Shown piece after piece: positions 1-12,125 of a DNA stretch of 64,000 nt (position 1 is its first letter; each line of letters starts with the position of its first letter). The position numbers were made by a program, and so were the translations under genes. The notes beneath the pieces were generated by a model. It saw only the letters and a program-made list of their open reading frames with translations, had not been told where the DNA came from and did not search any database. Origin of the DNA: Eutreptiella sp. 'Long Island Sound 2002' (lineage: Eukaryota; Euglenozoa; Euglenophyceae; Eutreptiales; Eutreptiaceae); assembly GCA_964036045.1 (NCBI GenBank), contig OZ038382.1, positions 3,060,612 to 3,124,611 of the forward strand. The letters are read 5' to 3'.

Positions 1-2048
1 AAAATGGCGCTTTTAGGGCCCAATGGGCACCGCGAGGGGGTTGCAAAACATGTCTGTTTGCATCCTCGATGGGTGTATTGCCACAACATCCCCAATCCCA
101 TCCCTCTCGGGAGATACTACAAGATCACCGGCCCGCTAAAAACACTGTCACATAAAAAATGTCTGAAAACTTCTGAAAATGCTCGATCACTCATCTCACT
201 CTGCCTCCACGGAGTTGAGAGTCGGGATTTCGGAGTTGGAGGTGTGTGTGGGTTGGGGGCATGACCAAAATATCAATGGAGGATTTGGAGCATATTTGAA
301 GTACGCTTTCAACAAATATAGCAACATTAGCGAGCCAGAACAGGGCGACAGACTAACAAAAGGGCAGAGGTATTGGCGGTGTGGGCGGTCCTGATGGTGG
401 TGTGTGGGTGCCTGAATGGGTAATTGGACTCTCAGTGGTGTGTGAACATACTGCAAAACATAGAGGCATATGAGGATGCATGATGGTGGGAAGGTACTAG
501 TGCAACACCAGCATATATGGGACAAAGTATACAATTTGATACCGCATCGGCAGAGGGAAGTGCATTTTACACACATTTACTCACGTAAAAACAAACGGTG
601 TGTGATGGCGTGAATTGGTCAGTTGTGCGCACCAAGGTGAAGGATGAGAGAAGGAAGTCCAAGGGCACAACAATGTGCCACATGGAAGGTGACGCAATGG
701 ATGTGGAGGTACATCCATGATCAACAATATTGAGGAGGCAAAGGGCAGGGCCAATGGAACTCCCAAACCAAAGCTGGACTAGGGGATATGCCTTAGTGCT
801 GCATGACCCCAAGTTCCGGAAGCCCGGTGGGAGAAAGCCAAGAGCGGCAACAGAGAGGATTGAAGGTGAAGCCGGAACTGCCACAGGCGAAAATGGGCTG
901 CCATGGGCAACAAAGAACTGCCACAGGCACAAATAAGAGAACTGAGTGAGATGAAAAATCACTCCCCACGGCAGGGCAATCGGTGCATGTGGATGCAAAC
1001 ACACACAAGCTCACCCAACAGGGTCTTGCACAAGAAGTGGTTGGGGCACACATGCTGTACATAGTCTTGCTGTCCCGCTGAGAGGGAGGAAAGGCCGCAT
1101 GGGGTGGAATACCCAAACATTGCTGCAGTGCGGACAGAGCTGTAGAGAGGTGATGCATGATAGTGAACGCTGTGAGATTGTTTCCAAACCTGGGCATCAC
1201 ACACACAGACATGCACACACACATTACTGCAGTGTGGACACAGCTGTGGAGTGGTGGTGTATGTTAGTGAACGCCATGAAGAGGTCCAAAAAGATATGCC
1301 CCCCCCCCCCCCCCACACACAGACACTTGACCCTGCTGACCCATGCCCAGACCGATCGCAGTGTCCCTCACTATGCCCCCCCCCCCCCGCCCAACGCTAC
1401 CCACAGCGATATGGGCATGTGTACACACAAACAATCACACACACAACCACCCAACACACACACATACACATGCACAAACATACGCGAGGGCTGTGCAAAC
1501 ACTGGCATTGGCGGTCCCAAGTGACACTTCCCCACCTCAAAAAGAAATGGCACCCCTGCACTGTGTCTCCATTACTCTCCTTCGTTTGTATGCTGCCCGC
1601 CCATGCACTTTCACCTGTGTGGTCGCTCACATGTCTGCCTGTCTAAGGGACAGCAGAACTTGTCCATGGTGGGAGGGTGGGCTCAGCCAAGGAGGCAACC
1701 ACCCACACACCCATTCACTGACCAGAAGGAGGGAAAAGTTATAGGTTGCCCTCAAATTTGTCCTCAAATGTGAGTGTGTGGCGATTCAAATTTCCAGTTG
1801 TGTGCAACAGAGCATCCATGTTACGGGCGGCTTCTGTCACCTGCAGCCAGGGGTGCCAGATTGCACCCCCATGTTGGCTGCTGCCTGGAAGCACTACCGC
1901 TGTGCTCCGGGAATGGACACCCACCGATAGGATGACTCCCCTCACCCCCGCCCCCTCTCAAATACCACCACGCGTGCTGGGCACACAGGGAAGGCGGTTG
2001 CCCCCCCCCCCAAAAAAAAGATGTGGGGGAGGTGTTCGGCGGAAACAG
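1..2048. other. Unassigned sequence upstream of the first exon
   Basis: No protein family is recognisable in either strand. Open frames are short and shaped by low complexity. A CA-rich and C-run stretch lies at 1,196-1,480. If the exon at 2,049 is real, this is probably intron or upstream sequence of that gene. Confidence 0.5.
1196..1480. repeat. CA-rich low-complexity tract with C homopolymers
   Basis: Alternating CA dinucleotides are interrupted by two long C runs (near 1,300 and 1,380). The open frames across it are His/Thr/Pro-rich products of the repeat and not credible genes. Confidence 0.75.
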
Positions 2049-2280
2049 GCTCCATCAAGAAGACAATGATTCATTCAGTGGGTAATTCCGCGCCCAACCT
2101 GCAGGTTTTGAGGTCAAGAGCAGCGATGTTGCGAATGTATCGGTTCAGCACGCGGCTGAAGATGATCATCAGGCTTCAGAGGAGTGTACGAGGGTGGCTT
2201 GCCCAAAAAAAGCAGGCATTGCAGCGGTGTGTGGATCTATGGACGCAGGAAGAGATGAAAACAGCCACATTCGTCAGCAG
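2049..2280 (+). CDS. Candidate exon 1 of 6: IQ-motif exon
   Basis: An open stretch is bounded by CAG before 2,049 and a GT donor at 2,281. It encodes a basic helical segment with a calmodulin-binding IQ-type motif (LQRSVRGWLAQK, fitting Q-x3-RG-x3-Q/K), then a charged tail. It ends with two bases of a codon, and the exon at 7,797 supplies the third, so the two splice in phase. The IQ motif points to a calmodulin- or EF-hand-binding protein, for example of the cytoskeleton or flagellum, but the family was not recognised. The acceptor lacks a clear pyrimidine tract, so the 5' edge is the weakest part. Earlier exons would lie outside or upstream. Confidence 0.45.
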
Positions 2281-3730
2281 GTGTGCTATGCCTTCCTTGT
2301 GGATTAGCAGGGCGGCGGGCACGGGAGTGGACAGGGGAGCAGTCGAGGGGTAGAGCTGTGGGCAGGGCAGTGGGTGGGGCAGGGGGCGGCACTGCCACAT
2401 TTGCCAGCAGTGTGGTTTCACTGGTATGCACAATATGTGCAATGACTGGCATCCCCAACGACCGTCTTCCGGTTGCATGGCCCCATCCCGGCAGTTTGAT
2501 TTGCAAAATGCAATGAATAATTGTGTGCATGGTGATAAAGACGAACGTGGGAGGTCGTAGGTGCATCAGTGTATGATGACATGATTTTGGGCAGCTTGAA
2601 AGGCCTCGGTCCCCTTCTCCTCGTGGCCTCCTGCATTCTGCATTGTGGGGGTGTTCGGCCCGGACCCCGCCCCCCCTCAAGACCCCCACCTGCGCTAATG
2701 GGAGGTACTCCGCTACACCGCCTGCCGAGCACCCTGTGGTGGTGCACCTACTGTGTGCCTTTGAAATAAGTCAGCCCATACAATGGATGTGCCACACTTT
2801 GCGCATTGAGCCGTGGCCATAGTCTCTTCTTTTTAGGGAGTGATTGTGTCAACAAATGCATTGCAAGGATTGTGGTTATCCGAAGCCCAAGTGCTTGTCT
2901 CTGTATGCCATGGGCGCTCATATTGCTCGGCCTTGTTAAGGATGCTTGTACTGCACCTTGTTGCACATGGCAAATGCCTCCAAACATAAGAGATGCATTG
3001 CTGCACTCTGCCAATGCGCAATGGCTTACAAACAATGGAAGGTCATTGCCCTGTGGCTACACTGCTCGCCGGGTGCCTTCGCTAATTCATTTGTGCATGT
3101 GCTGAATGCCCTACTATTTTTCATATCTGCTGAATGGTAAATGGTATTTCATACTTAGAATGAAAGTGGGAATTTGAGGATGCCCCCAACCCTAACCTGA
3201 GTTTTTTTTATCTGCACCCCAATGTCCCTCTGGACCCCCTTGCCCACACCACAGGGGTTGGGTATCAAGAGGTTGCTGAACAGCTGCCATGATGTTACCC
3301 AATGTATGCACAAATTGATCTTGGGTGGCTACCACCTTGAAGGCAGGCGTAAGTGAAGCATGCCCCTTACTTTCGGGGATATTCCCACAGCCTTTTCGAA
3401 GGGTTTGAATCTCTAGTGTTTTTTTTTATTTGTAACCTCATGAATTTTGGAGACGAAATTGTTGCAGTGCAATTTGTTGATATTTAGCCTGTCCTTAATG
3501 TGTCCGTTTTTTTGGGGGGCGGGGGCATTGTTTTGGATGTTTGAACCATGGGCCAGTGCAGATGCTAAGGGTTTCTGCACACCCCTGACTGTGGCCAATA
3601 TCAACACCCCTAAGCATGCATAGGTCAAAAGCTTCAACCAAGCGTGCCATGATAGTGCAGAACGTCTGTCCATTTTGCTGTGACTACAACCCTACCCCCC
3701 GGGGTGTGTGCTATGATTTATTGCACAAAT
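2281..3730. other. Intron-like unassigned sequence
   Basis: No conserved domain was seen on either strand. It has a G/C-run (3,510-3,530) and short T-rich stretches. It is consistent with the first part of a long intron that also holds the 34-bp array. Confidence 0.4.
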
Positions 3731-6020
3731 CCCACTCTTATGGTGCTTTGTGGCAGTTGGCCCCCCACCTCTTATGGTGCTGTGTGGCAGTTTCGTCCCC
3801 ACCTTTTATGGTGCTTTGTGGCAATTGGGTCCCCACCGTTGATGGTGCTGAGTGGTAGTTTGGTCCCCACCGCTTATGGTGCTGTGTGGCAGTTTCGTCC
3901 CCACCTCTTATGGTGCTGTGTGGCAGTTTGGTTCCCACCTCTTATGGTGCTGTGTGGCAGTTTGGTCCCCACCTCTTATGGTGCTCTGTGGCAATTGGGT
4001 CCCCGCCGTTGATGGTGCTGAGTGGTAGTTTGGTCCCCACCTCTTATGGTGTTGTGTGGCAGTTTGTTCTCCACCTCTTATGGTGCCGTGTGGCACTTTG
4101 GTCCCCACCTTTTATGGTGCTGTGTGGCAATTGCGTCCCCACCGTTGATGGTGCTGAGTGGTAGTTTGGTCTCCACGTATTATGGCGCTGTGTGGCAGTT
4201 TGGTCCCCACCTCTTATGGTGCTGTGTGGCAGTTTGGTCCCCACCTCTTATGGTGCTGAGTGGCAGTTTGGTCCCCACTCCTTATGGTGGTGTGTGGCAG
4301 TTTGGTCCCCACCTCTTATGGTGCTGTGTGGCGGTTTGTTCTCCACCTCTTATGGTGCTGTGTGGCACTTTGGTTCCCACCTTCTGCAGTATTTGGTGGC
4401 AGTTTGGTCCCCACTTCTTATGGTGGTGTGTGGCAGTTTGGTCTCCACCTCTGATGGTGGTGAGTGGTAGTTTGGTCTCCACCTCTGATGGTGGTGAGTG
4501 GTAGTTTGGTTCCCACCTTCTGTGGTGTTTGGTGGCAGTTTGGTCCCCACCTCTTATGCTGTTGTGTGGCAGTATGGTCCCCACCTCTTATGGTTCTGTG
4601 TGGCAGTTTGTTCCCCACCGTTGATGGTGCTGTGTGGCAGTTTGGCTCCCACCGCTTATGGTGGTGTGTGGCAGTTTGGTCCCCACTACTTATGGTGCTG
4701 AGTGGCAGTTTGGTCCCCACCTCTTATGGTGGTGTGTGGCAGTTTGGTCCCCACTCCTTATGGTGCTGAGTGGTAGTTTGGTCCCCATCTCTTATGGTGT
4801 GTCGCATTTTCTTCGCCACCTCTTATGGTGCTGTGTGGCAATTTGGTTCCCACCGTTGATGGTGCTGTGTGGCAGTTTGGCTCCCACCGCTTATGGTGGT
4901 GTGTGGCAGTTTGGTCCCCACTACTTATGGTGCTGAGTGGCAGTTTGGTCCCCACCTCTTATGGTGGTGTGTGGCAGTTTGGTCCCCACTCCTTATGGTG
5001 CTGTGTGGCAGTTTGGTCCCCACCTCTTATGGTGCTGTGTGGCAGTTTGGTCCCCACCGCTTATGGTGTTGTGTGGCAGTTTGGTCCCCACTCCTTATGG
5101 TGGTGAGTGGTAGTTTGGTCCCCATCTCTTATGGTGTGTCGCATTTTCTTCGCCACCTCTTATGGTGCTGTGTGGCAATTTGGTTCCCACCGCTTAGGGT
5201 GGTGTGTGGCAGTTTGGTCCCCACCTCTTATGGTGGTGTGTGGCAGTTTGGTCCCCACCTCTTATGGCGCTGAGTGGCAGTTTGGTCCCCACCTCCTGTG
5301 GTGGTGTGTGGCAGTTTGGTTCCCACTGCTCATGGTTCTGTGTGGCAGTTTGGCCCCCACCTCTTATGGTCGTGTGTGGCAGTTTGGTTCCCACTCCTTA
5401 TGGTGGTGAGTGGTATTTTGGTCCCCACCTCTTATCGTGTGTCGCATTTTGTTCTCCACCTCTTATGGTGGTGTGTGGTAGTTTGGTCCGCACCTCCTGT
5501 GGTGCTGTGTGGCAGTTTGGTCCCCACCTCTTATGGTGGTGTGTGGCAGTTTGGTTCCCACCTCTTATGGTGGTGTGTGGCAGTTTGGTCCCCACCTCTT
5601 ATGGTGCTGTGTGGCAGTTTGGTTCCCACCTCTTATGGTGGTGTGTGGCAGTTTGGTCCCCACCTTTTATGGCGCTGAGTGGCAGTTTGGTCTGAGTGCA
5701 GTTTGGTCCCCACCTCTTATGGTGTTGTGTGGCAGTTTGGTCCCCACCTCTTGTGGTGCTGAGCGGCAGTTTGGTCCCCACCTCTTATGGTGTTGTGTGG
5801 CAGTTTGGTCCCCACCGCTTATGGTGGTGTGTGGCAGTTTGGTCCCCACCGTTGATGGTGCTGAGTGGTAGTTTGGTCCCCACCTCTTATGGTGCTGTGT
5901 GGCGCTGATGGTGCTGTGTGGCGTGTGGCAGTTTGGTCCCAACCACTTATTGTGCCGTGTTGCAGTTTGGTCCCCACTTCTTATGGTACTGTGTGGCAGT
6001 TTGGTCCCCACCTCTTATGG
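3731..6020. repeat. 34-bp tandem repeat array, about 67 units
   Basis: The unit contains CTTATGGTG, then GTGTGGCAG and TTTGGTCCCCAC, and repeats every 34 bp with few gaps. Unit variants alternate (CTTATGG against GTTGATGG; CTGTGTGG against CTGAGTGG or GGTGTGTGG). Because 34 is not a multiple of 3 and the unit lacks most stop triplets, long overlapping open frames appear on both strands; these are repeat products, not genes. The array lies between the exons at 2,049 and 7,797 and would therefore be intronic. Confidence 0.95.
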
Positions 6021-7796
6021 GCCATAGGATTGACACTGCTCTGCTTACAGCTGGTAAGCTCTTTGAATTCTAGCAATCAACAGGCGGTAGTAGCACACTT
6101 GCACTCCCAGTCCATAATTTCCACCTCCAAACGACGAGTCTTTGGGAGGTTTTGTGAGGTGAATACTTTTGTTCCTTCCCCAGGCAAAGGGGCTGGCCAG
6201 GGGGAGGGGCGGAGTGCATGTACCATGTCTGGCTGTTTTCGGGTCGGCAAAACGGCGAATGGGGCTTCAGCGATCCCAGAGCCTCCGGTGTACCTCACAA
6301 GGCCGACCAAAAATGGCTGGATTCGGGATGTTGTGATGGTACATCCACTGTGCATTTTGGCCTGCCAAGGATTGGCTGTGACCTGTTTAGCGATTCCAAC
6401 TGTGCGGTTTGTGACTAACATGGACTGGAGGTTTCACGGTCCCCGGATACCTCCCAATGGGGGTGGGGTTCAGGATCTGATATTGTGGTGGGATGCCAAA
6501 GGACACTCTGACCAAGCTGAAAACCCCTACTCACCATTGGGACCCTTTTCCCAAGACGCCTGCACTAAAGATGCATGAGCCTCTCTATATGCCACATATG
6601 CCACATGCTGGTTCAGTATTGAAAGCACTTCTGGTGCCCCTACCGCACTACAACTAGAGCATCCTTGATCAGCACTGTCTGATGTGAAATGTGGGAAGGA
6701 TGGTAATGCATGATGATGTCCAGTGGAAGTCCGTGCAAAGGCAAAATTCTTTTAAGCACTCGAACCTCAGATCACACCGAAGCAGTATGTCTCCACACAG
6801 GAGTGGACCTCGTCTGATTGCAGCGAGTGATTTGAACCTAGTCTGTTAGTGCTTATTTGACCGTGATGCTCATCATCATGGTTGATGCAGCGGCCCATAT
6901 TGATGGTCGATCATGGTGGCCATCATGTTCGTAATCTTCACAGTTGAGGTAATGGCCATCATGATGGCGATCATGCTGTTCAACATGATATTTCGATCCA
7001 GCCCATTCAGTAGATTGAATTTTGCCCTGTGGGTGGGCTTGGGCTTTGCGTTTTGGGCTTCCGGCTGCTTAGGTGGGCCTTATGGGCCCGGTAGGCAGGG
7101 CACACGCCTTCTCAGTGCGATCGTGCTTGTGTGTATGTAGGGCATGCGCCCTGCCACACGGTGTGTGCTGTGCTGTGGGGGCAATGTGCTTGCAAACTTG
7201 AACTCTGCAGGGGCACACACCCAACCTGCTGCCAAATTCTATGAGTTCCACACAGAATGGGCCGCATGCCCTCTGTCAGCAGATGCACTGAGTTGTACAC
7301 GGGCTGCAAAAGCATCTGATGTTTGCGGGTCGGGGCCAGGATCCCCCCCCCCCCATTGTTTATTGTTGCCAAGCAATGCTGTCATCATCAGACAGATCTT
7401 GTGCAGGATGTCGTGTTCACCTGCCCTTGTTCTCCTCCACCCAAATGCGGCAGCCAAGGGAAACAGTGGCGCACCACAATGTCTGTTGGAAGAAGACCAA
7501 AGTCAAGCAACGCAAACAATGCACTTACGTACGTACTGTATTAGCTGTCTATTTTTTCTTGACCTTCATGGTTCGCCCTCCCCCCTCCCAAAACAAAGCC
7601 TGGCGTTGTTGCACCATGTCCTCTCGCCAGTGTATCATGACCAACCAAATATTGATTACCTTGTGCCCTGCACTCACGCAGTTGCATTCTTCCAATACTT
7701 CTTTCAATCTCTTTTTGGTTCAGCTGATTTCATGCTGGCGGTCTCCAATGTGCACCTCCATCCGTTGCATACCCCACCCATCGCACGTCTCCACAG
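6021..7796. other. Unassigned sequence between the 34-bp array and exon 2
   Basis: An open frame runs out of the array to 6,578 on the plus strand, but its last ~180 codons match no family known to me. A short ATG/CATCAT-rich patch lies at 6,870-7,000. Nothing else could be supported. Confidence 0.4.
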
Positions 7797-8004
7797 CAAA
7801 TTCGCTGCCCCCGACCTGGGCCAAGTACCCATTTGGGTGGCCATCGGAAGAATTGTCACGGCCAACAACAAATATCAGATTTCAGAGCTGCTGTACAGTG
7901 AACGCGCGCGACTCTTCTCTGCGGAGTGGAGGGCCTGGTCCGCTAAGTGCAAGGCCGCGGGGTACAACAGTCAGATGCGCACTGATATGGCGGTGAAGCA
8001 GCGG
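7797..8004 (+). CDS. Candidate exon 2 of 6
   Basis: The acceptor is a pyrimidine-containing tract ending CCACAG at 7,796 and the donor is GGTATCT at 8,005. It encodes about 69 residues, beginning KFAAPDLGQVP and ending in a basic segment (RTDMAVKQR). It takes one base to finish the codon left open by exon 1 and ends on a codon boundary, matching exon 3. No domain was recognised. Normal amino-acid composition and the two in-phase junctions are the support. Confidence 0.4.
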
Positions 8005-9195
8005 GTATCTGCACTGCACTGCTACAGACCTGGTCTTGGTGGGTGTTCTCACAGGTACCGACGCCTGGAGTACGAGCGATTAGCCAATGACCTATCTAAT
8101 TCTCTCGCGGCGGTTCGCGGTTGCGGTTGCGGTTGGCAGTATGGCTGTTGCTACCAATTGTTGGTGATTCTCAGGTGGCCTACCCACAGCGTTTCCAGCA
8201 CTGGCGTTTCGCAGTGGACCGCCATCTTCATTTAGGCTTCGAATTGAGCCGTCATGCAGCCTACAGGGAGTGTGCTTCTGCTGATTTTAGGTGCCTCCAA
8301 ATCGAAGAGGGGGCCCCCTGACATTTGTGTGTGACACGGTGCTCGTGGTGCGTATGTTTCTCTCTTAAATCAAAATTGCGGCACATATGCTGAGGCTGTC
8401 CATACTGGAACAGGTTTCATGCTGCTCAACCCCCCTCCCCGCCTCCTCTTGCCTTCCCCACAGCCTGTGGTTAAAGCCATACATAAGTGTCGAGCATAGC
8501 TGTGTGAAGCCGTACCAGGGAGCCAGCTCTTGCAATACATAGCTGTACATGGGCAATGCCATTTACGCCCCCTCCACACAACTTTCCCATCACATGATGC
8601 CATCAATAGAATTAAGCTCACTTTCCACCCAAGAAGCCTGGTAGCTTTTTGAAGACGCCCAAAACTGGGATGCGGGTGGTTGCCAGCGCACAAAACTTTG
8701 CTCTGTGTGAAAACAGTGTTCGATGGTTGTTCAGGGGTTCGGCTGACGCAATTGACACACAGTGTAGGAAGACTCAGTCTTTATTCCTTTGTATACATGA
8801 ACCTGCTAACTTCTCCCCTCCTGACAATTGGAGAGGAGGCCACAATAATGGCACTTGGCAAGGCATAAAGGACAGAGCAGAATGTGGAAAGTCGGTCCGT
8901 TGACTTTGAACTGCTGGAGGCTGACAAATTGAGGACTGGGCAAGCCAAATCGCTCCCTCCGAGCAAACCATCGTTGTTGTGCTCGTCACTGTGCTCTTGT
9001 CCAGGTTAAGATCCAGGGCGGCCACGTTGGGCTTGACACTTGGTGACATTCAGCCAACTAGCCACATAGTATCCGAGAGGTTTTTCTGGCCCCTTCGATG
9101 CTTGAGCACCAAAGGTGATGGGTGATTTTACAGGGTTTCCTATCCCCTCCCGTTGTCCAGTGTTGCGCTACGTACGCACCCCTGCTGCCTCTCAG
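8005..9195. other. Intron-like unassigned sequence
   Basis: The frame of exon 2 stays open to 8,235, but a (GGTTGC)-like repeat at 8,115-8,140 and composition suggest non-coding sequence. Nothing else was recognised. Confidence 0.35.
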
Positions 9196-9362
9196 ATGCT
9201 GTTCAAGCATGCAGGCCAGTTCCACTTGGACCAGCTCATCCCTGGGGGCCTCCACGTGTTGGCGGACCTGCAAACGAACGAGGCAGCCATTCAATTGATG
9301 CAGGAGGAGCCCGTGTTCGACACCTCCCCGGAGACCATTCTGTCCGTTCCTTCTCACAAGAG
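9196..9362 (+). CDS. Candidate exon 3 of 6
   Basis: The acceptor is a good pyrimidine tract (CCCCTGCTGCCTCTCAG) and the donor is GGTATTG at 9,363. It encodes MLFKHAGQFHLDQLIPGG and continues as an ordinary globular-looking sequence to SVPSHK. It starts on a codon boundary, as exon 2 requires, and leaves two bases that exon 4 completes with one. The frame is also open upstream to 9,115, with an alternative acceptor at 9,133, but that would break phase with exon 2. The family is unknown. Confidence 0.45.
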
Positions 9363-9679
9363 GTATTGTTGGGCCTCCCGTCGCCGGGGAGCTCAAAAAA
9401 TGGTTTGTGCGCGCGGGGGAATCGTCTGAGCCCCCGGAAGGAGCGGTGGAGTGGGGGTCTGGGAAAGGGGCTTAGATGACAGAGCTTGTATTACAGGGCA
9501 GTCTGAGGACTGCTGATGGCTCAGAACATGATATATGGCTCAAATAATCAGTGTGTTGTGGGGATCTTGTTAAGGCACATATGTTGGGGTACCCAGGAAG
9601 CCCGTTTTCAATTTCTGTTCCCTGAGGAGGGGGCAGGGGTCTCCAAAAGGGGCTCAGACAACCCCCACCTGCTGCAAAC
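9363..9679. other. Intron sequence before the Penelope-like element
   Basis: No gene is seen. The stretch ends at the G-run that opens the left pseudo-LTR. Confidence 0.4.
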
Positions 9680-9988
9680 CCGGGGGGGGGGGGTGTTATT
9701 TGGTTGAGCCACGGATTCCGTATGGTATGCATATATCTGAGTTGCTATTTTTTCCCTGTGTGAGCTTGGCGGCCAGTGATACCGCTGCAACACTGGGGGG
9801 TTGTGCTTCAGTGCCCAAGTGCCTGCACGTTGTGACTGATTCATAAGATAGAGTCGTGGTGTCATTTGACACTGTGATCTCTGTAGGTCAAGTCGAATTC
9901 AGTCACGTTCCAGTACGTGGTGAGCGACTGCTCGTTGTTGCACATCTCTCACCAGACCGAAAGGCGCCTATGGTACCACTGATGAGGC
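9680..9988 (+). repeat. Left pseudo-LTR
   Basis: It begins with a 12-G run and TGTTATTTGG, continues with GTTGAGCC and ends GATGAGGC. Positions 9,703-9,988 match 13,533-13,818 at 281 of 286 bases, so the element is fairly young. The tip 9,680-9,702 has its partner inverted at 12,076-12,098. Confidence 0.85.
9959..9986 (+). ncRNA. Hammerhead-like ribozyme core, left pseudo-LTR
   Basis: The order is GAAA (9,959-9,962), palindrome GGCGCC, UA (predicted cleavage after 9,970), palindrome UGGUACCA, then CUGAUGAG (9,979-9,986). These are the conserved hammerhead elements with stem II open. Stems I and III are loopless palindromes, so an active fold would more easily form between two copies. Minimal, dimer-prone hammerheads in the flanking repeats are an established trait of Penelope-like elements. 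Activity is inferred, not shown. Confidence 0.55.
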
Positions 9989-10010
9989 GTCAAGCAAGGG
10001 GGAACGTTGG

Positions 10011-12083
10011 TTGACTGATTCCACTGCGGTAAGAGATAGCCTTGTCAAAGCGCACGCGGACAAAGGAGTGCTGTGGTCGCGTTTTAGCCATACCCCCCAT
10101 ACAAACCATGTCTGTGTACCCCCCATGTGGGCCCGCCGATATGTCATACAGACCCTAGGCACCACCTGTGTCTGGAACCACCCAAAGGCTTTATGCACTG
10201 CTACACACGTGTCAGTCAACCCCCTGTGGCTCGATCTTTCCACTTGCTGTGAACCCACTGTGGTGGACTACGTCTATTCCGATGTGCAACAGTCTCTTGA
10301 TGCGTATTCAGCGCAGTGGGTGTGGTGTCTTACAGAGGGGTCAGCAAGTGACTCCCTGTCATGCGTCGCTTCTGCGTCTTTGTCTGGTACGACTTGGTAT
10401 TTACATGCCACATGTCAGGCTCTTCAAAACCTCACCCTGCTGCAAAAACTGCGTATTTATACCCATTTCAAGAACCAGCACAAAGGGCGTTGCAGTCTGT
10501 GGTCACCGTCAGAGTACCAGCAATTGTTATGCAACATCTACAACCAAGCCATACAACACGCTGATAACGAAAGCAATTTGGGTCGCTGGGCTGAACTGCT
10601 TGAGTTCCGAATTCCCCATCTTCTTTTCAATCGAAATCCGTTGCTGCGGATGATCCGGGCAGCTTCACACATCCACACATGGTCCCTATCCACACCAGTG
10701 CACGGGCATGTCATTTATGTCATTTTTCACGTCCACCTATTTTGCCTGTAGGCGACAGGGGTTATGTCGCCGACTTGCCCACTTGTGGGCCACTTCTGAT
10801 TTTGTTCCCCGCTCTGAAGCGGAGGGGACTCCGTAGGCGGCAGGGGTTATGTAGCCACCTTGCCCACTTATGGGCCACTTCTGATTTTATCCCCCGCTCT
10901 GAAGCGGAGGGGACCCCCTAGATGGCAGGGGTTATGTAGCCACCTTGCCCCTTTGTGGGCCACCTCTGATTTTGTCCCCCGGTCTGAAGCGGAGTATGTC
11001 GGCCGGACAGAGTGTGCACTCGTCCAGCGCCTCCGAAAACATTGGACTACTGCACGGTCTGGCTCCGAGGACAGCCCTTTTTATAACATGCTGCTGCGCA
11101 CAGGGATTCACCACTGGACCATTGCACCCTTGCAGTGTACTACGTGTGAAATTACAGCCTGTTTCCTGGAACGTGCCTGTTGGTTCAAGTGGCGGAAGTG
11201 GGCGTTAAATGCTTGCGCCCCTGCAATTCCTGCTGCAACTGACACTGCTGCGCCACCCCCACAACATAGTAAACGGCTGGGTACGGTGTTGCGCCGACTA
11301 CACTCTGCCCGCATTGACCGGGATTTCGCACAAATACATTTTTTACAAAAGGAAGTGGCTGCTATATCCTCTGGGCTCAACATTCCTTTTGTTCCGGCTC
11401 CGGTTGTTAAAGTCCCCGACCTGACAGGACAACAGAAGGGTGCCGTAGGTGCTGTTGTCCGTGGCATGGTTAAAGGAATGCCAGTACCGCGTTGGCAGCG
11501 CCAGGCAGTGCAAGCGTCAATACGTGTAGTGCCTACTGTGCCACACACACTGCGTAAAGTTGTTGAAAAACACCAAAACAAGAATGCCTGGGACGCTGAC
11601 AAGCCAGAGTGTTGCTGCAATGAGCAACATAAAAGAATTTGGGAGGCTGTAGGACGAATCACTACCATTGACGGGCATTTTGCTCTGTTGCCTGTAGCTC
11701 TGCAGCACCAGGGGGCAGTTGTTCGTTCAGGGGACCCGATACCGCAGCATGGTCAGAAGTCAAGGTCCGACTGCATCAGTGACCTGGAACGACTTGCGTC
11801 TGCACTGCACACACACATACTAGATACAGACAAGACATTACCACGTGCCATGTTCACTGAGCCCGGTGATATGCTCCGCTCCGTTCGGGAATCTGTAGAT
11901 CTGTTATGCTCTGTCGCATATGTTAGGATTGTAGACAAACACTCTTCCGCCATGTGGGCTTTTTGCAAACAGTGGGCCTGGGACCAACACATTAAATTCG
12001 TCACAGATGAGGGGTATGCGAGGGTGGCTGAAACCCCTGACCAGGTCAAGAAACGGCTCAAGATGAGAGATTCGGCCAAATAA
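10011..12083 (+). pseudogene. GIY-YIG endonuclease plus N-terminal half of the element's reverse transcriptase
   Basis: One reading frame carries all of the forward coding. An N-terminal ~245-residue region of unknown role leads to the first GIY-YIG strand (GHVIYVI, near 10,712). This is cut by three satellite units (about 10,749-10,991), and the second strand follows (EYVGRTE, 10,992) with the helix LVQRLRKHW. A linker and a finger-like segment (VRIVDKHSSAMWAFCKQWAW) end at a stop made by the inverted pseudo-LTR tip. The insertion is a multiple of 3 long but brings a TAG at 10,749. GIY-YIG nucleases nick the target DNA that primes reverse transcription in Penelope-like elements. As it stands the protein is broken twice: by the satellite and by the inversion that removes the polymerase. 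Confidence 0.7.
10749..10991. repeat. Three units of the 85-bp satellite inserted in the GIY-YIG motif
   Basis: Nearly three 85-bp units share with the big array at 55-64 kb the blocks CAGGGGTTATGTAGCC, GCCCACTTGTGGGC, TCTGATTTTG and CCGCTCTGAAGCGG. About 243 bases separate the two conserved strands of the GIY-YIG fold, so the insertion came after the element was functional. No clear target duplication is visible. Confidence 0.85.
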
Positions 12084-12098
12084 CACCCCCCCCCCCGG
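12076..12098 (-). repeat. Inverted tip of the right pseudo-LTR
   Basis: The reverse complement is CC, an 11-G run and TGTTATTTGG, equal (apart from G-run length) to the sequence just before 9,703. It marks the inner breakpoint of the inversion; the outer one is at about 13,533. Confidence 0.75.
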
Positions 12099-12125
12099 TC
12101 ATCTGGTTTTCTGTAGCCTGTCACA

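Noticed and set aside
3680-6011. Overlapping open frames on both strands in the 34-bp array
   Set aside because: All are translations of the same short repeat in different frames; no protein family fits.
10748-10994. Satellite units in the GIY-YIG gene as a GT-AG intron
   Set aside because: A GT (10,748) and AG (10,993-10,994) exist, but splicing there shifts the frame and destroys the second GIY-YIG strand; an insertion is simpler.
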